A stretch of 64,000 nt of DNA from Psococerastis gibbosa. Taxonomy: Eukaryota > Arthropoda > Insecta > Psocodea > Psocidae. Shown in pieces: positions 54,283 to 64,000 of this stretch. The stretch covers positions 31,085,419-31,149,418 of the forward strand of contig OZ020486.1 of NCBI GenBank assembly GCA_963971405.1. Direction: 5' to 3'. The notes below the pieces were generated by a model, which saw only the letters and a program-made list of their open reading frames with translations, did not search any database and was not told where the DNA came from. The position numbers and the translations under genes were made by a program. How positions within the stretch are numbered: the first letter of the stretch is position 1; each line of letters begins with the position of its first letter.

Positions 54283-55257
54283 ATGGGAGATTCGAACCCG
54301 GTGACTTTGCGCAGTATTCTGGGACAGCCTGCGATTATGAGAGCCACTACTGTGCGGAAAAGTTACAAACGTCGTGCTCCGTTGCCCCCTGGGCAGCCTC
54401 AGCTGTCTAACGATATTGATCTCAATAAGCCTGTGGGTGAGCTCCATGAAGTTGCAACGCTTCTGAAGAAGATGGAAACTAATTGTCAAAATGGTGGAAA
54501 TCCTTTTGGTGATGATGATGATAGCGAGCCTTTTGGTGGCACAAATAACCCTTTTGATGAGGAAGACGACACGCCCGTTGACATAGAAGTCGATGATGCT
54601 TCCAATCCATTTTCGCGGAACTCTCGACTGTCGGTGCGTCACTCGAGCACGAGAAGTTTCAAAGAGCTTATGCTACGGCAGCAAATGTTGGAAGAAACAA
54701 GACAAAAGTCGGCCAAAAATAATAGCTCTACAAACACTTTCAATGGAAAGGATTCGTCGCCAGTGAGCCTAAGGAAGGCTGTACTTTTGGGAGGAACTAG
54801 GAAATTGGAGCCTGAGAAGAGTAAAAGCACTGATTTCAGCAGGGCAGAAAGTGCCAGCCTCGTTGCCTCGAAACCGGGTAGTGTCACGTCCTGTAATGGA
54901 GACGTCCTCGGCACGAGGAAAGTAGAAGTGAACCTGAAGAAGGGTGGTAGTGTCGATTTGCGTAAAGCTGAGGACTCGGGGAAGGTGTTGACTGGGAAGG
55001 CTCCCAGTGTTGATGTGGGTGGTATGCTGAATAGGAACGAGCCGACGCGGTTTAGCGTGGGAAGCGGTGCGCAAACGCGTCCTAAGCTGATGCGAACGCA
55101 CTCGGAGGTGCAGAAGGACCCGCTGGCGCCCATCCGGCGCCACCTGGAGAGGGTCTCCATCAAGTTCAAGCTGGAGAAGCAGGAAAATATGAGCAAGCCC
55201 GCGACCAAATTGCCGCCGCCGAAGCCGATTCCGCCTCGGGTCCGCAAATTACTAAAG
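54283..55257 (+). CDS. NPF-motif protein, first coding exon (possible EHD-binding MICAL-like/EHBP1-like adaptor)
   Basis: ATG 54283 in a strong start context (GCCATGG) follows an in-frame TAA at 54274. The frame is open for 325 codons to donor GTATTG at 55258, phase 0. The composition is plainly coding: GC-rich, with charged and proline-rich stretches. It has a basic KSYKRRAPLPP segment (27-36) and three NPF tripeptides in acidic context at residues 73-75, 89-91 and 108-110, the ligand for EH domains of EHD proteins. Then come RSFKELMLRQQMLEETRQ, a long Lys/Ser-rich disordered part, and a proline end KLPPPKPIPPR. NPF repeats plus RRAPLPP recall MICAL-like and EHBP1 adaptors of recycling endosomes, but no CH, LIM or bMERB domain is in this window, so the family is only a guess. 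Remaining exons must lie beyond 64000. An internal acceptor near 54313 cannot be excluded. Confidence 0.7.
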
Positions 55258-55873
55258 GTATTGTCATCTACAACTTTGAATTTTCTTATCAACTGAATAG
55301 GAAGGGGCAAGAGTCATAGGTGAGCAGGGTGTCGTATACGAGTATACCTATAACTACCCACCAGAAAACTGAAATCCTAAGACTCAATTGGATTTGGAGA
55401 ACGGTTCGCTCATCGCTCGTCATACTTCCTTGGAAATTGTAAACATGAGTAAATCTATAAAGTTATGACTGCTCCCCCTCCCTTTCCCTCTCTTTGGAGA
55501 GGTTCAGAAACTTAACTTCATATAAGCTACCCAGAATACCTTACCTATGCGTGTAGCATTGTAATAATTAATTTGTATATTACAATATAAGAGCAGTGTA
55601 TGTAGAAACTCGAGATGCTCGTATGAAATTTAACCCTGCAGTACGCAGCTTGTGAAGACGTGTTTCATTTTCACAGCATCTCATATGTACAAAATGGTGT
55701 ACATGATATTGATATTGGCTAGATTAAAATGAGTAATGGCAATAGTAGTTTGCCAATTGCTGTATTGTGAGTGGCAATCTGTGGAATTACTACTAATGAG
55801 GGGGTAAATTAGAATTAAAATTAATGTAATATGTAATGTATAATGCTGTAAATTATTATATATTATTATTATT

Positions 55874-56691
55874 GCTTTCCAATTTATACGTAGTATAAGG
55901 AAAGCTTTGTGACGGTCGAAATTTTCGATTCCGAGATTTCAACGGATTTACACGTTTTAAGGTCCCAGGAACCCAAAAAAGTGGTTTTTACGAAATGTCT
56001 GTCTGTCTGTCTGTCTGTCTGTTCGTCGATTTCCAGGCAAGCTAGTCGGTCGATTTTGATGAAATTCGGCATGTAGGTTCACAAAAATCATACCTCGGGA
56101 CCGTTTATTTTTATTTTGGGCTAACTCAATTTGGGGGGTTTTTATTTTCAAAAAACTTCAAAAAAACGTCTAAAAAAATTATTTCTCAAAAATTCTCAAC
56201 GATTTCTTTTAAATTCACATATATTGTAGTTGTTGTTAATGTTGATAACATGCGGGGGTCGCTTGCCCCTTGATAGTTTGCTTCTGGGGGTAAAAAAATA
56301 AAAATGACTAATTTTAAAGAAAAATGACTACAAAAAAATTTTCCAGCGACACATCGATGATTTCGACCTTCAGGTATGTTTTAGGTGTTAAATTGAGTAA
56401 CGAAACCGGACAGGTTGCTTTCCCAAAAAAGTATTTTGTTTTGTAAAAAAAAAAGTTTTTTTTTGAAAAAAATGATAGAAAATTCACGCTCAAATGCATT
56501 GGGTGCCCTGCCAGTATTGCTGTGTGGTAATGTGTTGGTCTGGCCTATCTAGAATTTACCTCACCACCAGTGACGAGTGACGTCAGGGGGACAACCCTCC
56601 CCTCCGAGATATCGGAAATTTAACCATAGGAAAATTATTTACCATGAAATTACTCATTTTCTCTATCTACTAATTTTTATAAATTGGAAAG
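55874..56691 (+). mobile_element. TCTG-repeat element, copy 1, with short terminal inverted repeats
   Basis: Begins CTTTCCAATTTATACGTAGT and ends TATAAATTGGAAAG, an inverted match of about 14 bp. Interior: GAACCCAAAAAAGTGGTTTT, ACGAAATG then a (TCTG)n run (55997-56021), GATTTTGATGAAATTCGGCA, CTCAATTTGGGGGG and GGGGGTCGCTTGCCCCTTGA. The same order occurs at 63490-63893. No ORF of note. Confidence 0.6.
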
Positions 56692-57568
56692 TATGTTCGA
56701 GTAAACTCGGACCGGTTCTTATTATTATGTCCATAAAATTCATATTACCACAATCATGACTGAAACCAGCGCGTCGATTTCTAAACTAATGTGAACCATT
56801 TTATTTTTTCATGACTATACAGTTTGCGCGACCTACTGTATAAGACCCTTTGCGACACCGTGTTAATTACTCGGGCACAAAATTTAATGGTGGAAAACCG
56901 ACCAACTAACTGTCACTGTGAATTATACTAGTGAATAAAAATTTAGGCCGTTGTAAGTGAAGAAAGCTCAACAATGCAATTTTTGTAAATTACTGTTAGC
57001 GACGCTACTAGATCACATTTGCCAGGCAGCGGGTAAGGACTTATTAAGACTGGTCGAACCCCGAGATTTTAAAAATTTGTAGACTTGAACGATGCTAATA
57101 TTTTTTTCTCAGTCAAAATATGTCATAATTATGCTAGGGCTGGCTGGGTCTTGAGAAGCCTACGTCCCGTCATAGCTCCTATAAAACCTTTGTTTATGGA
57201 GAAATTGAAAATTTTTGGGCAAAAGTACTACTCCGAATAAAACCTGGATATGTTGTTGACCTGTCTTACGTTTGTTATGGCCTGGTTATGGTTATTTTAG
57301 TCTGACTTTGAGAGGCTCATAAACACAGTGCCGAAGGAAGAACTACATACATAAGGAATCAAATTTGTTTCTTAATATTATTACTACAGACGGACATCAC
57401 TAAAGCTGGACTAAAATTTGAAAACTGGTTTTCTCCATGAACAATCTTTAGGTTATGCTATTGCATTGCATTTTGTCTGGTGTTAGTATCTTTAACAAAT
57501 CCGACAGTTTTCGGTGAGGTTGAGCCTTGAGCTGTAAAAGGTTTGTCGGCCTGTTATCTAGTCAAGGA

Positions 57569-57905
57569 GTTGATAAGCGGCGGAAAGTTACTTGTAGTTT
57601 TGTGCAATACAAGTACATGATACACTGTCGACTACTATTGCTCAGTAACTATTATCGCTGTAATGTAGCTTACAAGCTTAAAGCAGTTGATAAGCGACAG
57701 AAAGTTAGTTTTTTTTTTAGACAATGCAAGGTATTGATATAATTGATACACTATAGGCTACTACTGCTCAGTAACTACGAGTATAAACACTTATTTTTAA
57801 AAGGCGGAAAGTTAGTTTTTGTATTTTTGGGCAATACAAGTAATTGATACACTGTCGGCTACTACTGCTCAGTAACTACAATATATACTGTAGCTTACAA
57901 ACTTA
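57569..57905 (+). repeat. Tandem repeat, three units of about 117 bp
   Basis: Units start at 57569, 57686 and about 57800. Each carries TAAGCGGCGGAAAGTTA, GCAATACAAG, TTGATACACT, CTACTACTGCTCAGTAACTA and (units 1 and 3) GTAGCTTACAARCTTA. Identity is moderate. Possibly an intronic minisatellite. Confidence 0.75.
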
Positions 57906-59587
57906 TAGCAATCTCCGTTTAATTTCTTACTGGTGTTATTGCCGATAATACGGTGGAGCGCTTACGCTTGGTTACCCTGATGCCTTGTAACATTTGCAAT
58001 AGTAATTAGAGCATGTTAAGTTATCTTAGCGTGGAAGATTACGCACTTTATGGCCTTGTAAGTGTCAATATTGAACCTGTGTTGTTGCCTGCTGCTGAGA
58101 TTGGAAAGCAAAAACCTACATGCAGTACCGAGATATGAGCATGTTGGCTGAGGCTAGAAAGGTCGATGGTTCTATCCCTTATAAGACGGGTAATTTTTGC
58201 ATCGACCCAGTACAGTTCCAAGCCTTCAAGCCTTAAATTAGCGTTATCTATGTATAACTTATATAAGACTGTTAGTTAGTTAGTTAGTATAAGTTGGTTA
58301 GGAAGGCCGCCGCTTGATTTTCGCGTGATCGCTTATATTAGCTTAGTGGTTGGAAATGCGATATAGCATAGCTGTTGGTAAGGATGTAAAATTAGAAAGC
58401 AAGACTTTTTAATTCTGCATTGCATTTCCAATTACTTCCGGGAAATTCCTGCACATCAAAGCTGTAGGTCAGCTACATTGTCCTTAGAGTCAAGGACGTA
58501 CCGTAATTTCTATTTCATTCTCGAGGACTCTTGTTTCCTTAAAGCGATATAATAATTGTACAAAGGATTAATTGTCTGTTGCCACGATTTTTCAATAAAA
58601 AGTCATTGTAATTTCGGATTGAAACAGCCCTGTCAGTAGAATTGAATGTGGAAGGTCGTTTAGTTTCTCTTAGGGTGGCTGTGTATTGCCGTGTAGGCAA
58701 TATTCCTGATGGTTTGCCCTTGTTTTGGGATATGTTAAAAATTGTGTAAGTGTATGGTAGGCTAACTGTTAATTATCAAATCACGGTAACCATTGAACCA
58801 AAAATGGATGCTGACGTATTCAGGTATTCTTGTCGATGATAAGTGGTTATCGCACTTACGAGTACGTAGGTAATTGTCAGCCCAGTCTACACTTTTCGTA
58901 TCTCGGATATGCCAATGTGGGGAGACCAACCGTATCAGCTGTGGTCGTTGCATAGATTATAAAATATTTGGGGGTGATCATTACCCATCTTCTGAAAGTT
59001 GCGGGTGCTAGAGCTCCTGAGGACCGTACAAGTGGGCGCTACTGCCATTAGGTCTTAATAGTGTCGCTTTTGAAATGCAGCATCGTTAGCGTGATCTTCT
59101 AAAGTGTACGTTGTGTTGAACGAAATCTATATGCATAGCACAGGATTTAAGGCTTGAGCGGTGAAAGTTTTAACGGAAAATGGTTTCTTAAACACCCCAC
59201 TATCATAATATGCAAGTTGCTTCAAGGCGTGTGCCCTATAAGAGGTGCGCCTCGTTGGGATCTCAAGACGACACGAGTAAATGGTTGCCTATACTTGTTG
59301 AGTAGGTCATGCATTATTGTTAGGCATGACGACCATGGGCCGTGGATCTGCTTCATGTGCTTACAAACGCAAAATACCCATAAGGATATAACTTCTTATT
59401 TTCATGGCTCTTCTATGGCGATAATCATGGCAATTTGGACCTTGGAGACTGCTACTCTTTAAAGGGCAGCCAGTCAAGCCACTGTTCTTCTTCTGCCGGG
59501 AGCCCTATGTCCTTCTATCTTCCCTTGGATTATTACATGCAGGCGATCTCGCTAACCACCGTAAACTATTGTATTGTATTGTCACTA

Positions 59588-59740
59588 GGCGGGGTTTCCA
59601 CCGACGTCAATAGTGATAGTAATGGTGATATTGACGTGATTGAAGTGGTAGCAGACATTAAAGACGGCTAGTCTAAAAATGTCTGCTACCACGTCAATAT
59701 CACCATTACTATCACTATTGACGTCGGTGTAATCCCCGCC
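59588..59740. mobile_element. Near-perfect 153-bp palindrome of the Harbinger-type MITE family
   Basis: The left arm starts GGCGGGGTTTCCACCGACGT and the right arm ends ACGTCGGTGTAATCCCCGCC. Inner arms GTCAATAGTGATAGTAATGG and its complement pair without mismatch, then GTGGTAGCAGACATT pairs with AATGTCTGCTACCAC around an 18-base loop. The left arm has 9 extra bases. Flanks CTA and TTA are close to the TWA rule. Shares the GTAGCAGACATT word with 7021, 11122 and 45172. Confidence 0.75.
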
Positions 59741-60547
59741 TTAGATTGGAAACTGACCCTTGACATAATTATATTCACTTACTTGACAATATAATCCGGA
59801 GGACAATTTGAGGAGCAAACTTTCAAAACGTCACAAATCCATGAAAATTTAAAATTGATTCTATCATCGATTTTCTATCTCGAAGATGAGTTGAATCAGG
59901 ATTGCTAATCAAAACAAAAACAAAAAAAATTTAACCCTGTCTTCGGAAGGGTTAAAATCGTATGTTCCCGAAAAATCCGAAATAATTATGTTTTTCGTGT
60001 TTCCTGAACATTTTACGAAAATGGATTAGTGCCGTTTTGAAAGTTTGCTCCTCATTTGCCTGCTATCACTCTGAAGCCTATCCTAACACATGGGATAACT
60101 TCAAATTATCCGCCGAATTTATTTGTCAGACTGTTGGTCGGAGCAGCCCTAAAATTATGTGGACTCCACTAAACCGCCCCTCTTATACACACCCACACCG
60201 GCAACATTCCTTTTCAGGAGGACTCCGACTACCCTGACGTGACAACCGAAATCGGGAGGGCGATGACTGATGACTATAGGGCAAAACCTACCATCAAACT
60301 AATTTTATTGCCAGAGAGTGTGCAATGCCCCGCTCCAATTGCGTCCGATAAGCGTCCGAGGTGCAACAATGATTGGGGGTTGCAACATGGAAAGTGTCAG
60401 TTTGTCTACTTGGCGATTTATCGGGCCCTATTAGCCTAAATAAAGTCAGGGTGTGGGGGTTATTTTAGACGGAAAAACCATTTTCCTAACCGTCTGGATA
60501 ACCAACTTGCTACATATATACCGACAGTTTCCTAAGGTGCAACACCG

Positions 60548-60835
60548 CACCGGCCGCCATACCATGTTGAATCCAGCGGACCAGAGCACGTTCAAAGCTG
60601 CAGATAACTTGGTCGTGTGCACAGTGCCGGTAGGGAAACATGGTAGGACTTGTCCTGGTCACCTCCGAACTAATCGTGTGACTTCACTGTGTTTCCCAAG
60701 TGGTTCGGAATCCACTATAATCAGGAGGTCCACTGTCCTATGGGCTGGCATAGGACAGTCAAGTCGGGGTCGCTCTATGGGCCCAAATGAGGCCTAAGTC
60801 GTTATTAACCCGACGAACACTACTACTACATAGCC
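60548..60835 (+). mobile_element. 5S rRNA-derived SINE, copy with alternative 3' module
   Basis: Head GGCCGCCATACCATGTTGAA, then GCAGATAACTTGGTCGTGTG and GCCGGTAGGGAAACATGG in the 5S-like positions. Shared body AAGTGGTTCGGAATCCACTA with TCAGGAGGTCCAC, then module CAAGTCGGGGTCGCTCTATG, ACCCGACGAACACTACTACT. The module matches 32510-32790, not 22081-22440. Confidence 0.65.
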
Positions 60836-62116
60836 AAGGTGCAACACCATGACATGTTGGGTGTTGCAACATGGAAAGTGTCAGTTTGCCTACTTGGCGC
60901 TTTATCGTAACTTATAAGCTAAATAAACTGTGGGGTGGAGGGTTGATTTTTTTTACTGTAAACCTGTTTTTCTAACCCTCTGGGAAATCTTAATACTTTC
61001 TGGCCATGGGTGCCAAACTTAACTACTGTAATGTGCCTAGTTGGCCTATGAATGAGATAATTTAGGTGAATGTAGTATGTGAAGGAGGAGGGGGGGGGGA
61101 GTAGGGGGACTTAAGAGGACTCTGTTTTATAGAGCAGGGGCGTGTGCGGGGTTGTTGTGACGATAGGGTGCCGGTCGATGTGCGCGGAGGCTGGGAGCAG
61201 CTCGGCATTGGTGGGTCATCCGGCCTTCCCACACCACTTGTTCCCCGTTTCATCTCGCTCTAGTGGCCAAAAACCAAGTGCCAAATTGTGCAGTGCTGCG
61301 GTATACAATGTTTTTATGTAGTGGTGAAAATTGAAAATTAGTTGTGAAAACGGGGGTGCTGTGGTTATTTTGGAATAGACGGTATGATATTTGTGGTATA
61401 TATTGGAAATTGTACATTTTCACGTACCCGATTTTCGTGCAGTTTGTCCCCACTTATAAAAAATGGGGAAATTTTCTTGTTTTAATTTTGTGAGTAAATT
61501 TTCTGGGGGGTGGTTTAGTTTGGTTTAATAAAACGGTTTTAGGTTGTTGCAAGGATTTTGGTTGAAATTGATCTCGCTCCCTGTTCAACTCGTGAAAAAA
61601 TAATATTTTAATTTTTTAATTTGCGATCCTTCCAGCTGTTCAATATTGAAATATTGAAAATACTAGTTGTATCTCTCAGGCCCTCGCTTAATCGTGAGAA
61701 ACGGATAGGCTATCAGTAATATGGGTTTCGGTCTTATTTATGTTATGCTTTTTATATGAAGTATGTGACCATTGTTAAACGAAACAAGACATTGTTTATT
61801 AGATAATGATTTTAAACTCATTTGCGCTGCGAAGTATTGGCAAATGCATACTTGCAAGGCTAGGGAATCGAAATCGAAAAATAATATGAATGACAAAAAT
61901 CTTGAGCATCAATTATGATAGACCGTAACAGCGACGAACATTGATGAAATTTCCCGAGTGAATGGAATTCCCCCCCCCCCCCCCGCATCACCGAATTGTG
62001 CCACAATAATTTTCTTTTTAATGCCGCTCAAAAAAATTATTTCAAATCTAGCCCTTCTTAAAGGCTCATCATGAAGTCATCAGTTGATTTTCTGTGAGTG
62101 TTTCGTCTAGCCTACA

Positions 62117-62285
62117 TAATCTTCTTCTTCTTCTTTAAATGCCTCTTCTTATTGTATATTGGTGATCCTCATACCACAATCAATATTGCTCCTTCTAATT
62201 ATCACAACGGAGTTTTTTTTTAGATCTCGGCAGGCTTAACACCAGCGGAAAAGAATAACTTACCCGGGGAATTATTTTAACTCTT
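62117..62285. repeat. Dispersed repeat, related to 5375-5570
   Basis: A CTT tract (TCTTCTTCTTCTTCTTTAAA) and, 100 bp on, GCAGGCTTAACACCAGCGGA, AAAGAATAACTTACCCGGGG. Same block order as at 5375-5570. Confidence 0.35.
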
Positions 62286-63489
62286 TAAACACAATATTGA
62301 AAGTAAACCACTCTAAACCAGACGACATTCAACTGTTCTGTCATGCTGGAGCCAATGGAGCCCAGAAAAACATGTTCCACGATACGTCTAGCATGACTCG
62401 TATCTAGACTTTGTGAAGCTATGGTTACATTGTGTCAATAGTAAGCTTGTTTCAGCTTGTTCATTATCGCTTGTAACCAGTGTAGGTTGCCATCGAGGAC
62501 GTGCACCAGTTCGCCAATGGGCAAAAATTCATGTGTTAACCAATGGTAAAGGTCCATAAAAAGCCCTTCAGGATATTATTTATAGTTATTGCGTCTGGCA
62601 GATGCAACAACAATGAAAAGTAATTAATCTAATTTCTAAGTTTATTCTTATTCCGCTTCAATTCCCGTAAGTCAATTTACATTCATTAGGATAATTTACA
62701 TTTATTCCCGGATGAATTAGATTTCATATTCTTTAGCGTTGGTGGTGCTACGGCTGCTGAAGAACAACGGAACAGATATTTGAGTGGTTGTTGGCCAATA
62801 ATAAAACATGAGTAACATGACTGATAATTCAGAAAGTGCGGCGATGTGTGAAAGTGGTTTGCTACGATGTGGGCCGCCATGAGTCATCTCATGCAGTAAT
62901 TCCCTATGCCCTATGGCCTATCCTCATACTACTTGCGTACAATCAGACTCCCTTACAAATGCTGTCATCCCAAATTTTTTTTTGGTTTTCTCTGTAAAAA
63001 AAAAAACATATACCGCATTCCGCTTTCTGATCAGCACATTTTATGCCTCTTGAAACTATTCTCATCAGTCAAACCCGCACTTATGCGGCAGAATATAGTA
63101 AATTGTAATTTCTCCGACGCTACTTATGGACAAGCTAAATACTGATTTATAAAATGAACGTAGAGGTTATAATAATAAATATCAGCCTACACCCCACCGA
63201 CTAAGGGTGCCTCATTGAACTGCCTGGAAGTTAAACCCGACGGTAAATTAATATTGTATGTTATTATGTAACAACAATTAGAGGTACTCAGTACATATTA
63301 AACTTTCGAAAGCTTCTTATACAGGTAGGAGAAGACAAGATCCCATTTCCGTCACTTTTTCCATGTCTTCTTTCCTCTAACCGGCGGTAAACTCCTAGTG
63401 CCGCTTTCCCAAAGCATCGGCAACCCGTCGGTCAGATTTTTGGCTCTTGCAGTGGGAGCCGCCCTAAGGCCCGGCACACACAAACGATT

Positions 63490-63893
63490 CGAGTTTTTGC
63501 TTTCCAATTTAAACGTAGTACAAGAAAAGCTTATCGATGGTCGAAATTTCCGATTTCAACGGAATTACACGTTTTGAGGTCACAGGAACCCAAAAAAGTG
63601 ATTTTTACGAAATGTCTGTCTGTCGCTCTGTCTGTCTGTGCGTCGATTTCCGGGCAAACTACTCGGTCGATTTTGATGAAATTCGGCATGTAGGTTTACA
63701 AAAATCATACCTCGGAACAATTTTTATTTGGGGCTAACTCAATTTGGGGGGTTTTATTTTCAAAAAACTAAAAAAAAACGTCTAAAAAAATTGTTTCCCA
63801 AAAACGGCTCCAACGATTTCTTTTAAATTCACGTATATTGTAGTTGTTATTAATGCTAACAAAATGCGGGGGGTCGCTTGCCCCTTGATTTTT
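63490..63893 (+). mobile_element. TCTG-repeat element, copy 2, 5' part
   Basis: Begins GCTTTCCAATTTAAACGTAG; the interior matches copy 1 through GAACCCAAAAAAGTGATTTT, the TCTG run (63613-63638, interrupted), GATTTTGATGAAATTCGGCA, CTCAATTTGGGGGG and GGGGGTCGCTTGCCCCTTGA, where it breaks off into unrelated sequence. Confidence 0.65.
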
Positions 63894-64000
63894 TATTGTA
63901 GGAGTAGGTCTTGCAGAAGAATTCTTGTCGATTTCTGAAGCTGACGTGTTGCTGACCGCATGAAAGTGCACGGTTTTCCCCTCCTGAAGTAGACTCTAGA

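Larger units (their letters stand above)
55258..64000. other. Presumed intron of the NPF gene, repeat-filled
   Basis: No continuing coding exon could be recognised. Contains two copies of a TCTG-repeat element, a tandem repeat, a near-perfect palindrome and a 5S-derived SINE, all listed separately. A tRNA-like GGTCGATGGTTCTATCCC (B-box-like) lies at about 58160. A C run lies at about 61969-61984, and a repeat related to 5375-5570 at 62117-62285. The stretches 57000-57500, 58230-59580, 60850-61960 and 62300-63480 show nothing I can name. Confidence 0.45.

Noticed and set aside
54639..55310. 223-codon minus-strand ORF and a 157-codon one at 54169-54642
   Set aside because: Antisense shadows of the NPF-motif exon, whose + frame has clear motifs, start context and donor.
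55990..56021. CRISPR-like regular repeats
   Set aside because: Simple TCTG microsatellite; no spacers, and the genome is eukaryotic.
60543..60797. Part of a 114-codon + ORF at 60453-60797 resembling the frame at 32576-32884 on minus
   Set aside because: The two proteins are alike only because both are 5S-derived SINE copies.

Overview
The window reads as nuclear DNA of an invertebrate metazoan. It has AT-rich long introns with GT-AG boundaries, animal protein families, and a dense crowd of small transposons (SINEs, MITEs, foldback hairpins, 5'-truncated LINE ends). I cannot fix the phylum: no clade-specific gene is present. Products were identified from remembered family motifs, not database searches.

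Four genes lie head to tail on the + strand in the first 26 kb. (1) The last two coding exons of iodotyrosine deiodinase (144-1360; the 5' part is off the left edge). (2) A complete five-exon SMP-30/regucalcin-family gene with its own signal-peptide exon (7729-12252). (3) A complete seven-exon WW-domain oxidoreductase, WWOX (13432-18024). (4) A sorting nexin of the SNX5/SNX6 type (19164-26272), complete except for a first exon that probably supplies little more than the start Met. All splice phases in (1)-(4) were checked by hand and keep one open frame.

From 26.3 to 64 kb the window is mostly intergenic or intronic. The best coding piece is a 325-codon exon with three NPF motifs (54283-55257), which opens with ATG and ends at a splice donor. 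Two other ATG-starting candidate exons (32366-32443 and 43580-43927) also end in phase 0. With two promoter-like CRE-containing clusters (30353, 40859) this suggests one very long + strand gene with alternative first exons, whose common exons lie beyond 64000; this is inference.

The repeats are the richest layer. A SINE family has a head resembling 5S rRNA and two different 3' modules. There are at least four tRNA-derived SINE families. A MITE family has TTA/TAA target duplications (PIF/Harbinger-like). Other elements are TA-flanked long-TIR (mariner-like), TTAA-flanked foldback (piggyBac-like), TIR plus near-8-bp duplication (hAT-like), recurring roughly 165-bp hairpins, and six LINE 3' remnants. 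No rRNA operon, CRISPR array, prophage or other prokaryotic feature was seen.
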